Positions 23,641-32,689 of a stretch of DNA of 64,000 bases are shown here, one piece after another. Both the position numbers and the translations under genes were made by a program. The stretch spans positions 274,588,900-274,652,899 of the forward strand of contig CM056993.1 of assembly GCA_029891345.1 (NCBI GenBank), read 5' to 3'. This DNA comes from Dryococelus australis (lineage: Eukaryota > Arthropoda > Insecta > Phasmatodea > Phasmatidae). Numbering within the stretch: the stretch's first letter is position 1; each line of letters begins with the position of its first letter. The notes under the pieces are model-generated. The model was not told the origin of the DNA and made no database searches. It was given only the letters and a program-made list of their open reading frames with translations.

Positions 23641-23793
23641 TCTCAACTCCAGCACTCTCTTTTCTCTCAACTCACTTATTAGAATTGGCGATGACAGTTT
23701 TTTGTTTGCTATTTAATAAGAATAAAAATTTTAATAGTGCACAAAAAATATAAAGATAAAACATATGAATGAATAAAATCAAAAAAAGTGTTA

Positions 23794-23895
23794 TTATTGA
23801 TAATAATGAAATTGATTTTAACTACTCACTTATTGTTATGTTTTTTATTGATAATAATGAAATTGATTTTAACTACTCACTTATTGTTATGTTTT
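23794..23895 (+). repeat. Exact tandem duplication, 2 x 51 bases
   Basis: A 51-base unit starting TTATTGATAATAATGAAATT is present twice back to back with no differences seen. It looks recent compared with its decayed surroundings. Confidence 0.9.
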
Positions 23896-24057
23896 TAACT
23901 ATTTAACTTCTTGTTATGATAATATTCTCATTAAATTTTTTTTTATACGTATTGTTGTATATTTGTCCTTAGTAGTTTTATGAGGAGAAAATAATTTTAC
24001 AGATTTATTCTCAGTACATACAGTACATGTCTTTGTTAGATAATTACCATGTTGAAT

Positions 24058-24255
24058 TTAATTTAGAATATCTACTAATGTATTTAACTCATAATAATTT
24101 CTGCTATATTCAGTGGAACATTTTTTACAGGTGTTAATATGCTTATCTTTGCATTTATGTGATGAAAATCTTTCTATGTGCAATACTTCACCACACTTTT
24201 TACAATGCTTACATATTTTATTATTTTCAATTTCATAAGGGTGCAGCAATTCCAT
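24058..24255 (-). CDS. Cys-rich zinc-finger-like small ORF of virus-like origin
   Basis: An intact 65-codon frame. Two CxxC knuckles are visible, one starting at Cys17 (CKHCKKC) and one near residue 43 (CKKC), with HKCKDKH between; this matches the short treble-clef or HNH-like fingers of DNA viruses and large mobile elements. The start codon lies in the left arm of a 50-base inverted repeat whose right arm covers the start of the divergent ORF at 24427. Composition is like the polymerase relic 10 kb away. It may be a full small gene or the 5' part of a broken longer one. Confidence 0.55.
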   Translation of the reverse strand: MELLHPYEIENNKICKHCKKCGEVLHIERFSSHKCKDKHINTCKKCSTEYSRNYYELNTLVDILN

Positions 24256-24440
24256 TTTTATTTATAAAGAAAGAAATTTATTAAGAGGGAGAAAAAAACA
24301 AGAGGGTTGTATAATATTTAAAAATTTTTTTAAGAAAAACAAAGTGTAACCATTTTTTGATACTCTAAAATTCCTGCAATTTTTTTTTTTCTTCCTCTTA
24401 ATCAATTTCTTTCTTTATAAATAAAAATGGAATCGCTGCT
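24243..24440. repeat. Inverted repeat spanning two divergent start codons
   Basis: The arms 24243-24292 and 24391-24440 are reverse complements at about 47 of 50 positions (shared core TTTATTTATAAAGAAAGAAA) around a 98-base AT-rich centre. Each arm ends in an ATGGAAT start, so the two divergent ORFs share their 5' leader. It could be a bidirectional promoter, a joined pair of terminal repeats, or a duplicated promoter. Confidence 0.85.
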
Positions 24441-24728
24441 CAATAAGTTAAACAATTCATATGGATTAACTAAACTACAAGACCTTGAAAATAATAAAAA
24501 GTATGCTGCTACAAAATTTAAATTTTATGAACTTAAGTTTGGCAAAATATTAATTGTATTCTAGATGGGAAGTGTAAAATTACATTACCCGATTGCTATG
24601 GAAATATATTTGATAAAAATAGTTTGAAGTTAATAAATGAGAAACAAGTTTTTACAACATATAAAGGCTCAAAAGAAATTAAAAATGGCAAATCCATGCC
24701 TGATATAAAATTCTCTTATATTGAATAA
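24427..24728 (+). pseudogene. Small virus-like ORF with one frameshift
   Basis: Starts MESLLNKLNNSYGLTKL and would be about 100 residues, but frame shifts near 24560 after 46 codons. The second half has KCKITLPDCYGNIFDK and KEIKNGKSMPDIKF, ending at a TAA. I have an impression of similar short proteins in virus-derived elements of arthropods, but cannot name a family. Only one lesion is seen, so it decayed less than the polymerase. Confidence 0.55.
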
Positions 24729-25588
24729 ATTGTATAATTTTTTCATAGTATTTCATGACTTCTATTGCATCAAATTTCATACCACTTTTGTGATACTTTT
24801 TTGAATGGTTGATTTTGGGTTGAATTAGCGTGATGTCTTAAATTTACTTGATTTTGACTTAACTTTGCTTAATTTGGCATAGATTTGCTTGATTTTAACT
24901 GTCAAAAAAACCTGCACTGTTATTTTCAGAAATAAAGGTAAATTAACATGAATTCGACTCAAATTTGCTCATTTTTGAGAAGCCATGTGAAGTGAGAAAT
25001 GACGTGTTCAGAAAACATAAAAAAAAAGTTGCTTGAAAACGTTTTTTCATCAAATTTCAGATTTTGACTTTATTTATTTTTCCTGCACTTTCATTTTAAA
25101 ATATCAGAAAATAGTTCTGGTAGTTTTTCCTGCACTTCTAACGAAACTTGCCAATTCTTTACTGGCTGCGCTAGAACCCACATTCTTATTCTACTGGAAC
25201 CAATACACAAACAACAATAGCATTAGGACATGTGCTACACCAAAGTGTAGGTGGCAGATTGTGCAGCACAGGGTAAAACGAAGACAACAGCATGTTGGTT
25301 GTACTGACTAACTGTGACTGTAGTAGTGAGAAACACACATGTGGTGCATTCAGTGATGATGTGTGATGTACAATGAAGTCAGTGTTGCGAGTAATGATAG
25401 GGATGTAATGGGCCCAGTAACGTGACTCTGTACTAATGTGTGTAAACACATGTAAATTTTGAGATGTAGCAATGCGGCATCGGTACAGAAGGTACTGTCA
25501 GCACAACAGACCATACACAGCAATCATTCCAGATTATGCAGGTGGCGTATCACAACGAAGTTAACAACAAATGTTCAAAATGCCCACG

Positions 25589-26403
25589 TCATTGCAGTAG
25601 TGCATCCGGCGTATTAGAGACTGGCGGATGCGGTGAAACACTCCTGGTGTTTCGCACATGATTGCAGGCAGCCATGACCCTCAAAAACAGATCCTCTTTA
25701 GATGCCACGGGTGTCTCGTACACACACGCCTTAAGAAATCCCCACAGCCAGAAGTATAATGACATAAGGTCTGGGAAGCGTGGTGGCCAAGCACAATCCT
25801 GGTGAAATAGGGTGGTGCATCGTTGTGTTGCAGCCACTTACGTTCTATGATGGCAGCGGAATATCCTCCAGTAACTGTGGCAAACAGAACTGCAGGAAAT
25901 CATAATATTCAATCCCAGCCACACGATTTGGCAGCAAGTATAGAGCAATAACATTGTCCCCCAATATGCCGGTCCAAATGTTAATGGTAACGCGGTGCTA
26001 GCAGCCTCCCGTTACAGTTGCATGTGGGTTGGCATCGTCCCACATGTGAACGTGGCTTCGTCTGTAAACATTACAAGGGCTGGGAAATCACGATCAATTG
26101 CACGCTGCCGCATGAACCACTGGCTAAAGTCTAGTCGAGGGCCGTAATCTGCTGTTCATGGAGTACACACCATACTGTGCCATGTGATACATCCATTTGC
26201 CGCGCAACCGCGCAGTTGCTCGTCAAAGCCTTGTTCGCTATATTCTCTAATACAGCCTCTTCAAACTGTGGAATGCAGACGGTTCTTGGTCGACCAGGTC
26301 CACATCGACACTGAAATGTGCCAGTTTCTTGTAGCTGCTGCGTAAGGTGTGCAAATGTGTGAGGGTTTGGCTGACGTCGTTCAGAATATCTTTGGCTGTA
26401 CAC
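25589..26403 (-). pseudogene. Transposase, left-arm copy, Tc1/mariner superfamily
   Basis: The minus-strand frame at 26131-26403 gives the N-terminal DNA-binding part (ERRQPNPHTFAHL, a CRCGPGRPRT linker, then QFEEAVLENIA). The C-terminal frame at 25589-25837 has PDLMSLYFWLWGFLKACVYE, where the position usually holding the third catalytic Asp (PLDFW) is Tyr. A deletion joins the FHQD region directly to AWPPRFPDL, removing about 20 codons present in the right copy. Confidence 0.75.
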
Positions 26404-26933
26404 ACATGCAGTTTGCCTTGCCCATGTCTGTAATTTCCGAATTTGTTTACTCGTCTATGTTCATGTCTACAGTACCTAGTGAATCATAGCAGCGACAGGC
26501 TGCAAATAATGGGTCGCTCAGGCAGATGGGGCAGGAAACTAAACTGCTCAGGAGAGGGGAAAGGGGAACTGGCTGTGATGTGTACCATCTTGCAGCATAC
26601 CAACAACATGTGTGTAAGCCTGGTTCAGTACGTGTGGATGACACGGGATATCGTAAGTAGCACAAAAGGCCCCCTAATTGCAACTACCAAGGACCCACCG
26701 CTACAGTGTAAAGTGCGAACGCGGGGCACAGTGGTAGCAAAACCATGGCCTGGTGAGTAGGCAAGAAGTACTGCTCCAGGCTGCAACACATGTTGGTGGT
26801 ATGATGCACAACCACCAAAAGGTCACAGCTATTTCCCATTTCCCACCTCCTGAGCAGTGTAGTTTCCCGCACCGCCTGCTCGTTATTCGCAGCCTGTCAC
26901 TGCTACAATTCACTAGGTACTGTAGACGTGAAC

Positions 26934-27920
26934 ATGGACAAGTACACAAATTCAGAAATGACTGACATGGTCTTGGTGTATGGTGAAGTGAGAGGCAACT
27001 GCGCGCGTGTACATCCCTGCACGACGTCAGCCAAACCACCAAACATTTGCACACCTTACACAGCGGCTACGAGAAACAGGTGCGTTTCAGAATTGATGCG
27101 GACCTATTCGACCGAAAACCGTCTGCAGTTTGAAGAGGCAGTCTTAGAGAATGTAGCAGACCATGCTTCGACGAGCAGCCGCGCAGTCCGGCGGAGAATG
27201 GCTGCATTGCATGGCACAGTATCGTGTGTCCTCCATGAACAGCTGCTGCAACCATACCATGTGCGTGGGGTACAAGCAATGAGTCCAGCAGATTACGGCC
27301 CTCGGCTAGACTTTTACTGGTGGTTCATGCAGCAGTGTGCAATTGATAGTGATTTCCCGGCTCTTGTAATGTTTACAGACAAAGCCACGTTCACACAGGA
27401 AGGCTTTTGCAACAGTCGAAATGTCCACATGTGGGATGATGCCAACTCACATGCAACTGTAACTTGAGGCTACCAGCACTGCTTTGCCATTAACATTTGG
27501 GTCGGCATATTGGGGGACAATGCTATTGGCTCGTTCTTGCTGCCGAATTGTGTGGCTGTTTCAATATTATGATTTCCTGCAGTTCTGTTTGCCACAGTTA
27601 CTGGAGGAAGTTCCATTCACCATCAGAGAACACATGTGGCTGCAACATGACGGTGAATTGCCCCATTTCACCAGGATTGTGCGTGAACACCTGAACACAG
27701 CCTATCCCGCTCGCTGGATGGGCCTCGTGCTTGGCCACCACACTCCCCGGACCTTATGCCATTAGACTTCTGGCTGTGGAGATTTCTTAAAGCGTGTGTG
27801 TACGAGACACCCGTGGCATCTAAAGAGGATCATGGCTGCCTGCAATAATGTGCGAGACACACCAGGAGTGTTTCAATGTGTCCGCCAGTCTCTAATAGCC
27901 GGATGAACTACTGCATTGAT
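26934..27920 (+). pseudogene. Transposase, right-arm copy, Tc1/mariner superfamily
   Basis: Opens with MDKYTNSEMTDM (26934). A 179-codon frame ends with ALVMFTDKATFTQ, the first catalytic Asp, and HMWDDANSHAT. The frame at 27484-27765 holds MWLQHDGELPHF (second Asp) and AYPARWMG, and after a shift PDLMPLDFWLW (third Asp). All three acidic sites of the DDE/D triad are therefore still readable in this copy, but stops and two frameshifts split the protein. Confidence 0.8.
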
Positions 27921-28304
27921 TAGGGGGGGGGGGGGGGCACATTTGAACATTTGTTGTGAACTTCATTGTGATATGCCACCTGCATAATCCGGAATGATTG
28001 CTGTGTATGGTCTGTTGTGATGCCAGTTTGCCTTTTGTACCAATAACGCATTGCTACATCACGGAATTTACATGTGTTTACATACATTAGTACAAAGTCA
28101 CGCTACTGGGCCATTACGCCTCTAGCACTACTCCCAACACCGACTGCATTGTACATCACACATCATCACTGAATACACCACACGTGTGTTTCTCACAACT
28201 ACAGTTGCAGTTAGTCAGTGCAACCAACATGCTGTTGTCTTCGTTTTGACCCTGTACTGCACAATCTGCCACCTACACTTTGGTGTAGCACATATCCTAG
28301 CCAT

Positions 28305-28460
28305 ACTCATTTGGCAGGCGGTTAGCCTGCTCGCCTCCCACCAAGGCACACTGGGTTCAATTCCCGGCAGGGTCACCCCCGGATTAACACATGTGGGCAT
28401 CGTGCTGTACGATGCCGCTGGTCTGCGGGATTTCTTGGTGTTCTGTTTATGAAAGCCCCC
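28305..28460 (+). repeat. tRNA-derived SINE
   Basis: TGGCAGGCGG (28312) matches a polymerase III A box and GGGTTCAATTCCCGG (28352) a B box, about 40 bases apart as in tRNA-derived promoters. The region between does not fold as a full tRNA. The body after 28375 is unrelated to tRNA and its 3' end is not clear. Confidence 0.6.
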
Positions 28461-28639
28461 CACGCCCCTTTTTCATTCTGGAGCAGTTCCATATGCACCT
28501 TAAACACCCTCATCGGCTCTCAAGACCTCGCTGTTACGTGCCGCCACTCTCTCTTCATGCATTCGGCAGAGACTCGCGGGAAGGGTCGTCTACTCTCTGG
28601 GCCATGCTATTGCTATCACTGTACCCTTTGTTTACGATT

Positions 28640-30000
28640 TAACCAGAAACTGTGGGTTCTTATGTTGTCCTGCTCCATCCCATAGTATCCACAATCAATT
28701 TAACCCCACTGTGTACGTGTTGCATTAAATCAAAGGGTGCCAGTCCCTATTATTGACATGATGGGGGTGTGTGCAACGGAGTATACCTACTGTGTATCCA
28801 AGATCTTGGTTTATTTGCTCCGTATACAAGTTTGTGTTCTTCTAATGTAAGTACTTTGCATAATATCCCATGTAATGTCGTCGCCCACTGCCTTTAGGGG
28901 TTGCTACAGCCATTATTATTTGAGATGGACCATGGGTGTCCTATATCAAACTTCCTCTTTTCAGGTCACGAATCACATGCCCAAGTTTGTGCACATTTTT
29001 CCTATACATGCTGTATATTATTCTGTTTGCAATTATGGGTGTTTTCGTAATTTAATATAACGATTCTATTATGACTATCACAAAAATACATTAATTGCAA
29101 AACAACCTAACCAATCAATACCTAAATTCAAAATATTACCAACACACACATTATTCATAATGTTTGGCTACGCTTTCTCAGTACTTTTCCCTGCGAGGGG
29201 ACTATGATTGAAAATTCGGACGTAACAGCTAACAAGTGCAGCAACACTTCTTGACCACGAACCACACTATCTGACATTTAATCAGCAACTGACCTACGAT
29301 ATCCACTGAGCATTATTGCTCGCCAGTCCTCTATCATAGTGGCGGTATACAATATTATGTCACACTGGGACAACATTATGGAACATTTTCTACCATTACT
29401 ACTTAATCATCGTACAAAAGGCCAAATATTTATACCAGCACCATGAACATAGTACATCAGCATTATTGTTCACCATCTACTGTATTGTAACATGGCATTA
29501 TACAGCATCTGTTTATAAACAACGTTTTGTTAAGATCTACCACATGTATATTTATTCCACTAATAATACATTACTTAGTACTAACCTCTCGTGAATATAG
29601 ACAAGGTAAGCCTCAAGTAATTCAACTGAATTAGGCTACATGATGTTCCAACACTGATTGAGGTGCTGTATACGTGTATAACCTTAGCGCAGTGGTATAA
29701 ATATACCCTGTAAATGACATTTAACACATTACATATGAGTTTCAAAAGGTATTCTCACATTTAATACAATCTAGCGACCCAATATAAATATATTAAATGA
29801 AAATTATAAGAGTTTTATTGCATAAACACAGCAATCTTGATAACCCTCCAATCTATCAAATTAATTTTTTTTAAATATACACTACTTGGAGCCTCTCCAA
29901 AATTCCTATGAAGTGTGATTAGTAATAATCATATCTAACACATCCATGTACTATTTTCCCGATTTTCGAAAAAGCCCCTATTCTTCAGAATTGCTGTAGA
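28640..30000. other. Intron stretch, nothing recognised
   Basis: AT-rich, short frames only. No repeat ends or RNA genes are seen. Confidence 0.4.
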
Positions 30001-30019
30001 AAGTTTCAGAGGTTATGGG

Positions 30020-30179
30020 GGTAGGCGGGATGGGGCCAGAGGATAGAGCCAACTACAGTTCAATAAGAGAAAGACAGTCCAAACTGGTAAGAACCCTAAG
30101 GGAGTGGAACATACTGCTGCAGTTGGTGATGAAGGGGGTTGGGCGATTAAAGAAAAGTCTGGAAAGTGAAACAGGATGA
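30020..30179 (+). pseudogene. Possible non-LTR retrotransposon C-terminal fragment
   Basis: A short plus-strand frame ending at a TGA contains RERQSKLVRTLREWNILLQL followed by a Gly-Val-Gly-x-x-Lys-Lys segment. The same pattern, with RGRQSMLVRSAREWN, occurs on the minus strand at 31601-31737. An Arg-x-Trp-Asn-x-Leu box before a Phe-Lys region is typical of the end of LINE reverse transcriptases, but no polymerase motif is present to confirm this. Confidence 0.35.
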
Positions 30180-30635
30180 GAAAAAAGCACCTGACACAGG
30201 GCGATATCACAACTGCAAGTTAGAAATTATTAGCCCTATGGTATATTATTACTCAAACACCAATTGCAAGGGCCAGTAAAACTATAGTTTTCTTTCTCAA
30301 TGGTCATACCAAATCTTATATCAAAGCCACTAATTTGTATTCTACACTAAGTAAGTCAAGTATAGAAGAGCACATATTGCATAGCGAATTGATTTATTAC
30401 ATTTTGACACTTTGACTACCTCAATTTGTTAGTATTATTTTATTATATATTTATTATTTTAATTGAATTATTTATTGAACTGTAATAATATTTGTATAGT
30501 AATATTATTTGAATTGATGTATTTGTTTCATCTAAGTATATGTATTGACAAACCCGTAAGTTCACAAAACGAAATGCTCACCATCTGAATCAACTGGATG
30601 CACAAAATAAACTAACAAACACAACCTATTCATAC

Positions 30636-30822
30636 CTGTGTTGTGATCCAACCAATAGCTGTTGAATCTTGAACAACAAAAAAATATATTAAGCAGAAAC
30701 AAAAATGCAACAAAAACTGAACAAATAGCAATTGTAATGTAGAAAGGGGTAAAATCTCCAACTTGATTTTTCACAACATCGGGATTTGTGAAGTATTCTG
30801 TATGATTATTATAATCAGACAT
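30636..30822 (-). CDS. First cistron, exon 1: N-terminus and membrane segment
   Basis: The ATG has A at -3 (AAACAATG) and lies five bases after a TTGCAG acceptor-like site, so an upstream non-coding exon is likely. The exon encodes 62 residues plus one base of Gly63. Residues 1-25 are hydrophilic with a possible N-glycosylation sequon at Asn6; residues about 27-48 form one strong hydrophobic helix; Cys49-Cys50 follow at the membrane border, a usual palmitoylation place. The end reads YWLDHNTG and continues NRWLLPIW in exon 2 after a consensus donor (ACAG|GTATGA). Codons here are AT-rich, unlike exon 2. Together the exons give 130 residues. Function is unknown. Confidence 0.82.
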
Positions 30823-31140
30823 TGTTTCTGCAACACATCACCAAACACTCATATCTTTACGGGTCGTGAAATTCAAACAAATACATTCAAAAGCTTATTC
30901 CGGTCCAAACCCTTCACATTCGCAACTTCAAACACTTCAAACCAACGCCCTTCCTAAATTGTTTGGCATCACAAAACAATCGTTTCTTTCGCAGCACTAC
31001 GTCACATCGATTTTGTTCGAGTATGTTGTATTCTTTTCCTACTAGTTTTGCTCTTTTGACGCTAATTTTAGCACTTTGAGCACTTTGTAGTTCGCGCTGC
31101 AGGAAGCACAGTTTTAATTTGTTGTACGCGCGCAAGAATT
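30823..31140 (-). other. Upstream region of the dicistronic gene
   Basis: Should hold the 5' leader or an intron end. A 73-codon minus-strand frame at 30914-31135, rich in Lys and Arg, has no known domain. If transcribed it would be an upstream ORF, but I cannot tell. No TATA box is evident. Confidence 0.3.
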
Positions 31141-31600
31141 ACTCAACTGCTCGTAAATCTCCATAAGAGCTGCCATTTTTGCTCTTGCACGCCGAGGTGG
31201 AGCACAAAGAGTTAAAACCTCCCCGCTCACAAAAAAAAAAATCGAAAGACTGCATGCTAAGTACTAAGGAAATTAAAAACATTTTTTTTTTTTTAAATAA
31301 TTTATTAAACCAAATATGAAACAAAATATTCACACATATAGAAGAAAGGACTGGACAATCCCTATTAAATACCCACTATTTTCAATGATTTAAAAAACAT
31401 GGGTGAGGTTGTCCAAGCTGGTGATGTGCAGCCTTACCTTACCTGAACTTTCATGCACAAAGCCGATTAAATACACGTTTTCTTGTGCCTTTTTTCTTGT
31501 GAAATTTTCTTTCTATGTACACTTACATACACTCGCAATTAGGCTACCGTCCGGTGGCGAGCTCTCTCAATTCGCCTTCACCCAACCAACACCTTTTCCA

Positions 31601-31737
31601 CTCCCTTCCTGAATTTACCAACCCCTCTGACAGATATCATTTCCTCCCTCAACACATTCCACTCCCTCGCAGACCTCACAAGCATGGACTGCCTACCTCG
31701 CTCCGGTCTCCTCCACACCCTCTGAAGCTTCGCACTT
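31601..31737 (-). pseudogene. Possible non-LTR retrotransposon C-terminal fragment, second copy
   Basis: The minus-strand frame with RGRQSMLVRSAREWN and a later GVGKFRKGVEKVLVG ending at TGA aligns with the 30020-30179 fragment. The two are diverged and in opposite orientation. Confidence 0.35.
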
Positions 31738-32041
31738 TTGTTTCTTCTTCCTACAGTTTCTATGAGTGCAAAAAAATTTTGCTCTTGTATGGCACCAAAA
31801 TGGAATTAAAAATGAAATAAGAGGGTCAAAAAGGTGAGTAACAACGCAAAAACCGAACAAATCCGCGTCCAGGCAGATACCTCGGTGCAAGTGCAAGTGC
31901 TCTCGCAGTGCATGCGCAGTCGACACATCTCCCCAACGAGCAACATTGTTATCATTTAGTAATTGTCAAAAAAAGGTTAGGTTAAATGTTGTCTGTAGCA
32001 AATTGTGTAAATTACTAAATTAGAGTGATTACTACAACAAA

Positions 32042-32686
32042 CTGACAACATTCCACTTGGCACTGGGAGAGCTGACAAGTACTGATGAGCGTTCCTTTAG
32101 GAACTGATTCTGCTGATCTGTAAGGGAGGAATGTTGTTGTGGCGTCTGGATTGGAGAATATACTTCTTGCTGAAATTACTGACATACAGAAGGTGAGGCA
32201 GTCTCAGTAAAAGCAGATTACACAACATGGCGGCGATGTATAACGAGTAAGTTACATTGTTATATGCAGAAGATGCAGGTGGAAAGTATATTTTCACATT
32301 TTTTTTTGTCTCATCATCAATTGATGAGTCTGAATCAGACAAAAATGAAAAGAAACAATATCCATCCCTGTTTACAACACAATTTCGCCTATCATTGCTT
32401 CATCGTACATAACAGACACCATTATTATTTTTTTGTTTTGTTTTATTGCATCCGTAAGATCTTTTTTCAATACATAGCTGTACAAAGATATTGGACAAGT
32501 CAAATTGCAGTATACAGAGTTCATATACTGGACATAGTGAACACACACATGCTGAAAGATGCTAATAAATATTCCACCAGGTTCTAGTACTGAGCACTAC
32601 TGGAGTGCGAATTTTGACTGATGGGGCCTCTCTTTTGGCATGCTACTGATCAGTGCTTTAAGTGCAAATTGGAACGTAGCCATTGA
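32042..32686 (-). mobile_element. MITE-like DNA transposon, copy 2
   Basis: Reverse-complement relative of 8157-8682, with the same ends (CATTCCACTTGGCACTG and ATGGCTACGTTCCAA on the opposite strand) and the same internal SDSDSSIDDE reading. About 120 bases near 32430-32570 are extra compared with copy 1 and include a T-rich run. Sequence differences throughout show an old pair. Confidence 0.7.
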
Positions 32687-32689
32687 AGT

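Larger units (their letters stand above)
25225..28299. mobile_element. 3 kb palindrome of two head-to-head transposon copies
   Basis: The left arm (25225-26640) is the reverse complement of the right arm (26765-28299), from the outer ends (AGGACATGTGCTACACC against GGTGTAGCACATATCCT) through the transposase genes to a central asymmetric loop of about 124 bases. Each arm carries one transposase reading away from the centre. It is either one foldback element or an inverted dimer from aberrant transposition. The left arm lacks some coding DNA and the right arm has a 15-base G run at 27923-27937, so the arms have diverged since. Confidence 0.85.
10073..30635 (-). other. 20.6 kb intron of the dicistronic gene
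   Basis: Bounded by a good donor (ACAG|GTATGA, minus strand, at 30635) and an acceptor (TTTGCATGTGCAG|GT, at 10073). It contains the polymerase relic, a gypsy element, the mariner, the 3 kb palindrome and a SINE listed separately. The gypsy element and mariner lie antisense to the host transcript. About 10100-10640 of the intron holds nothing recognisable. Confidence 0.75.
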
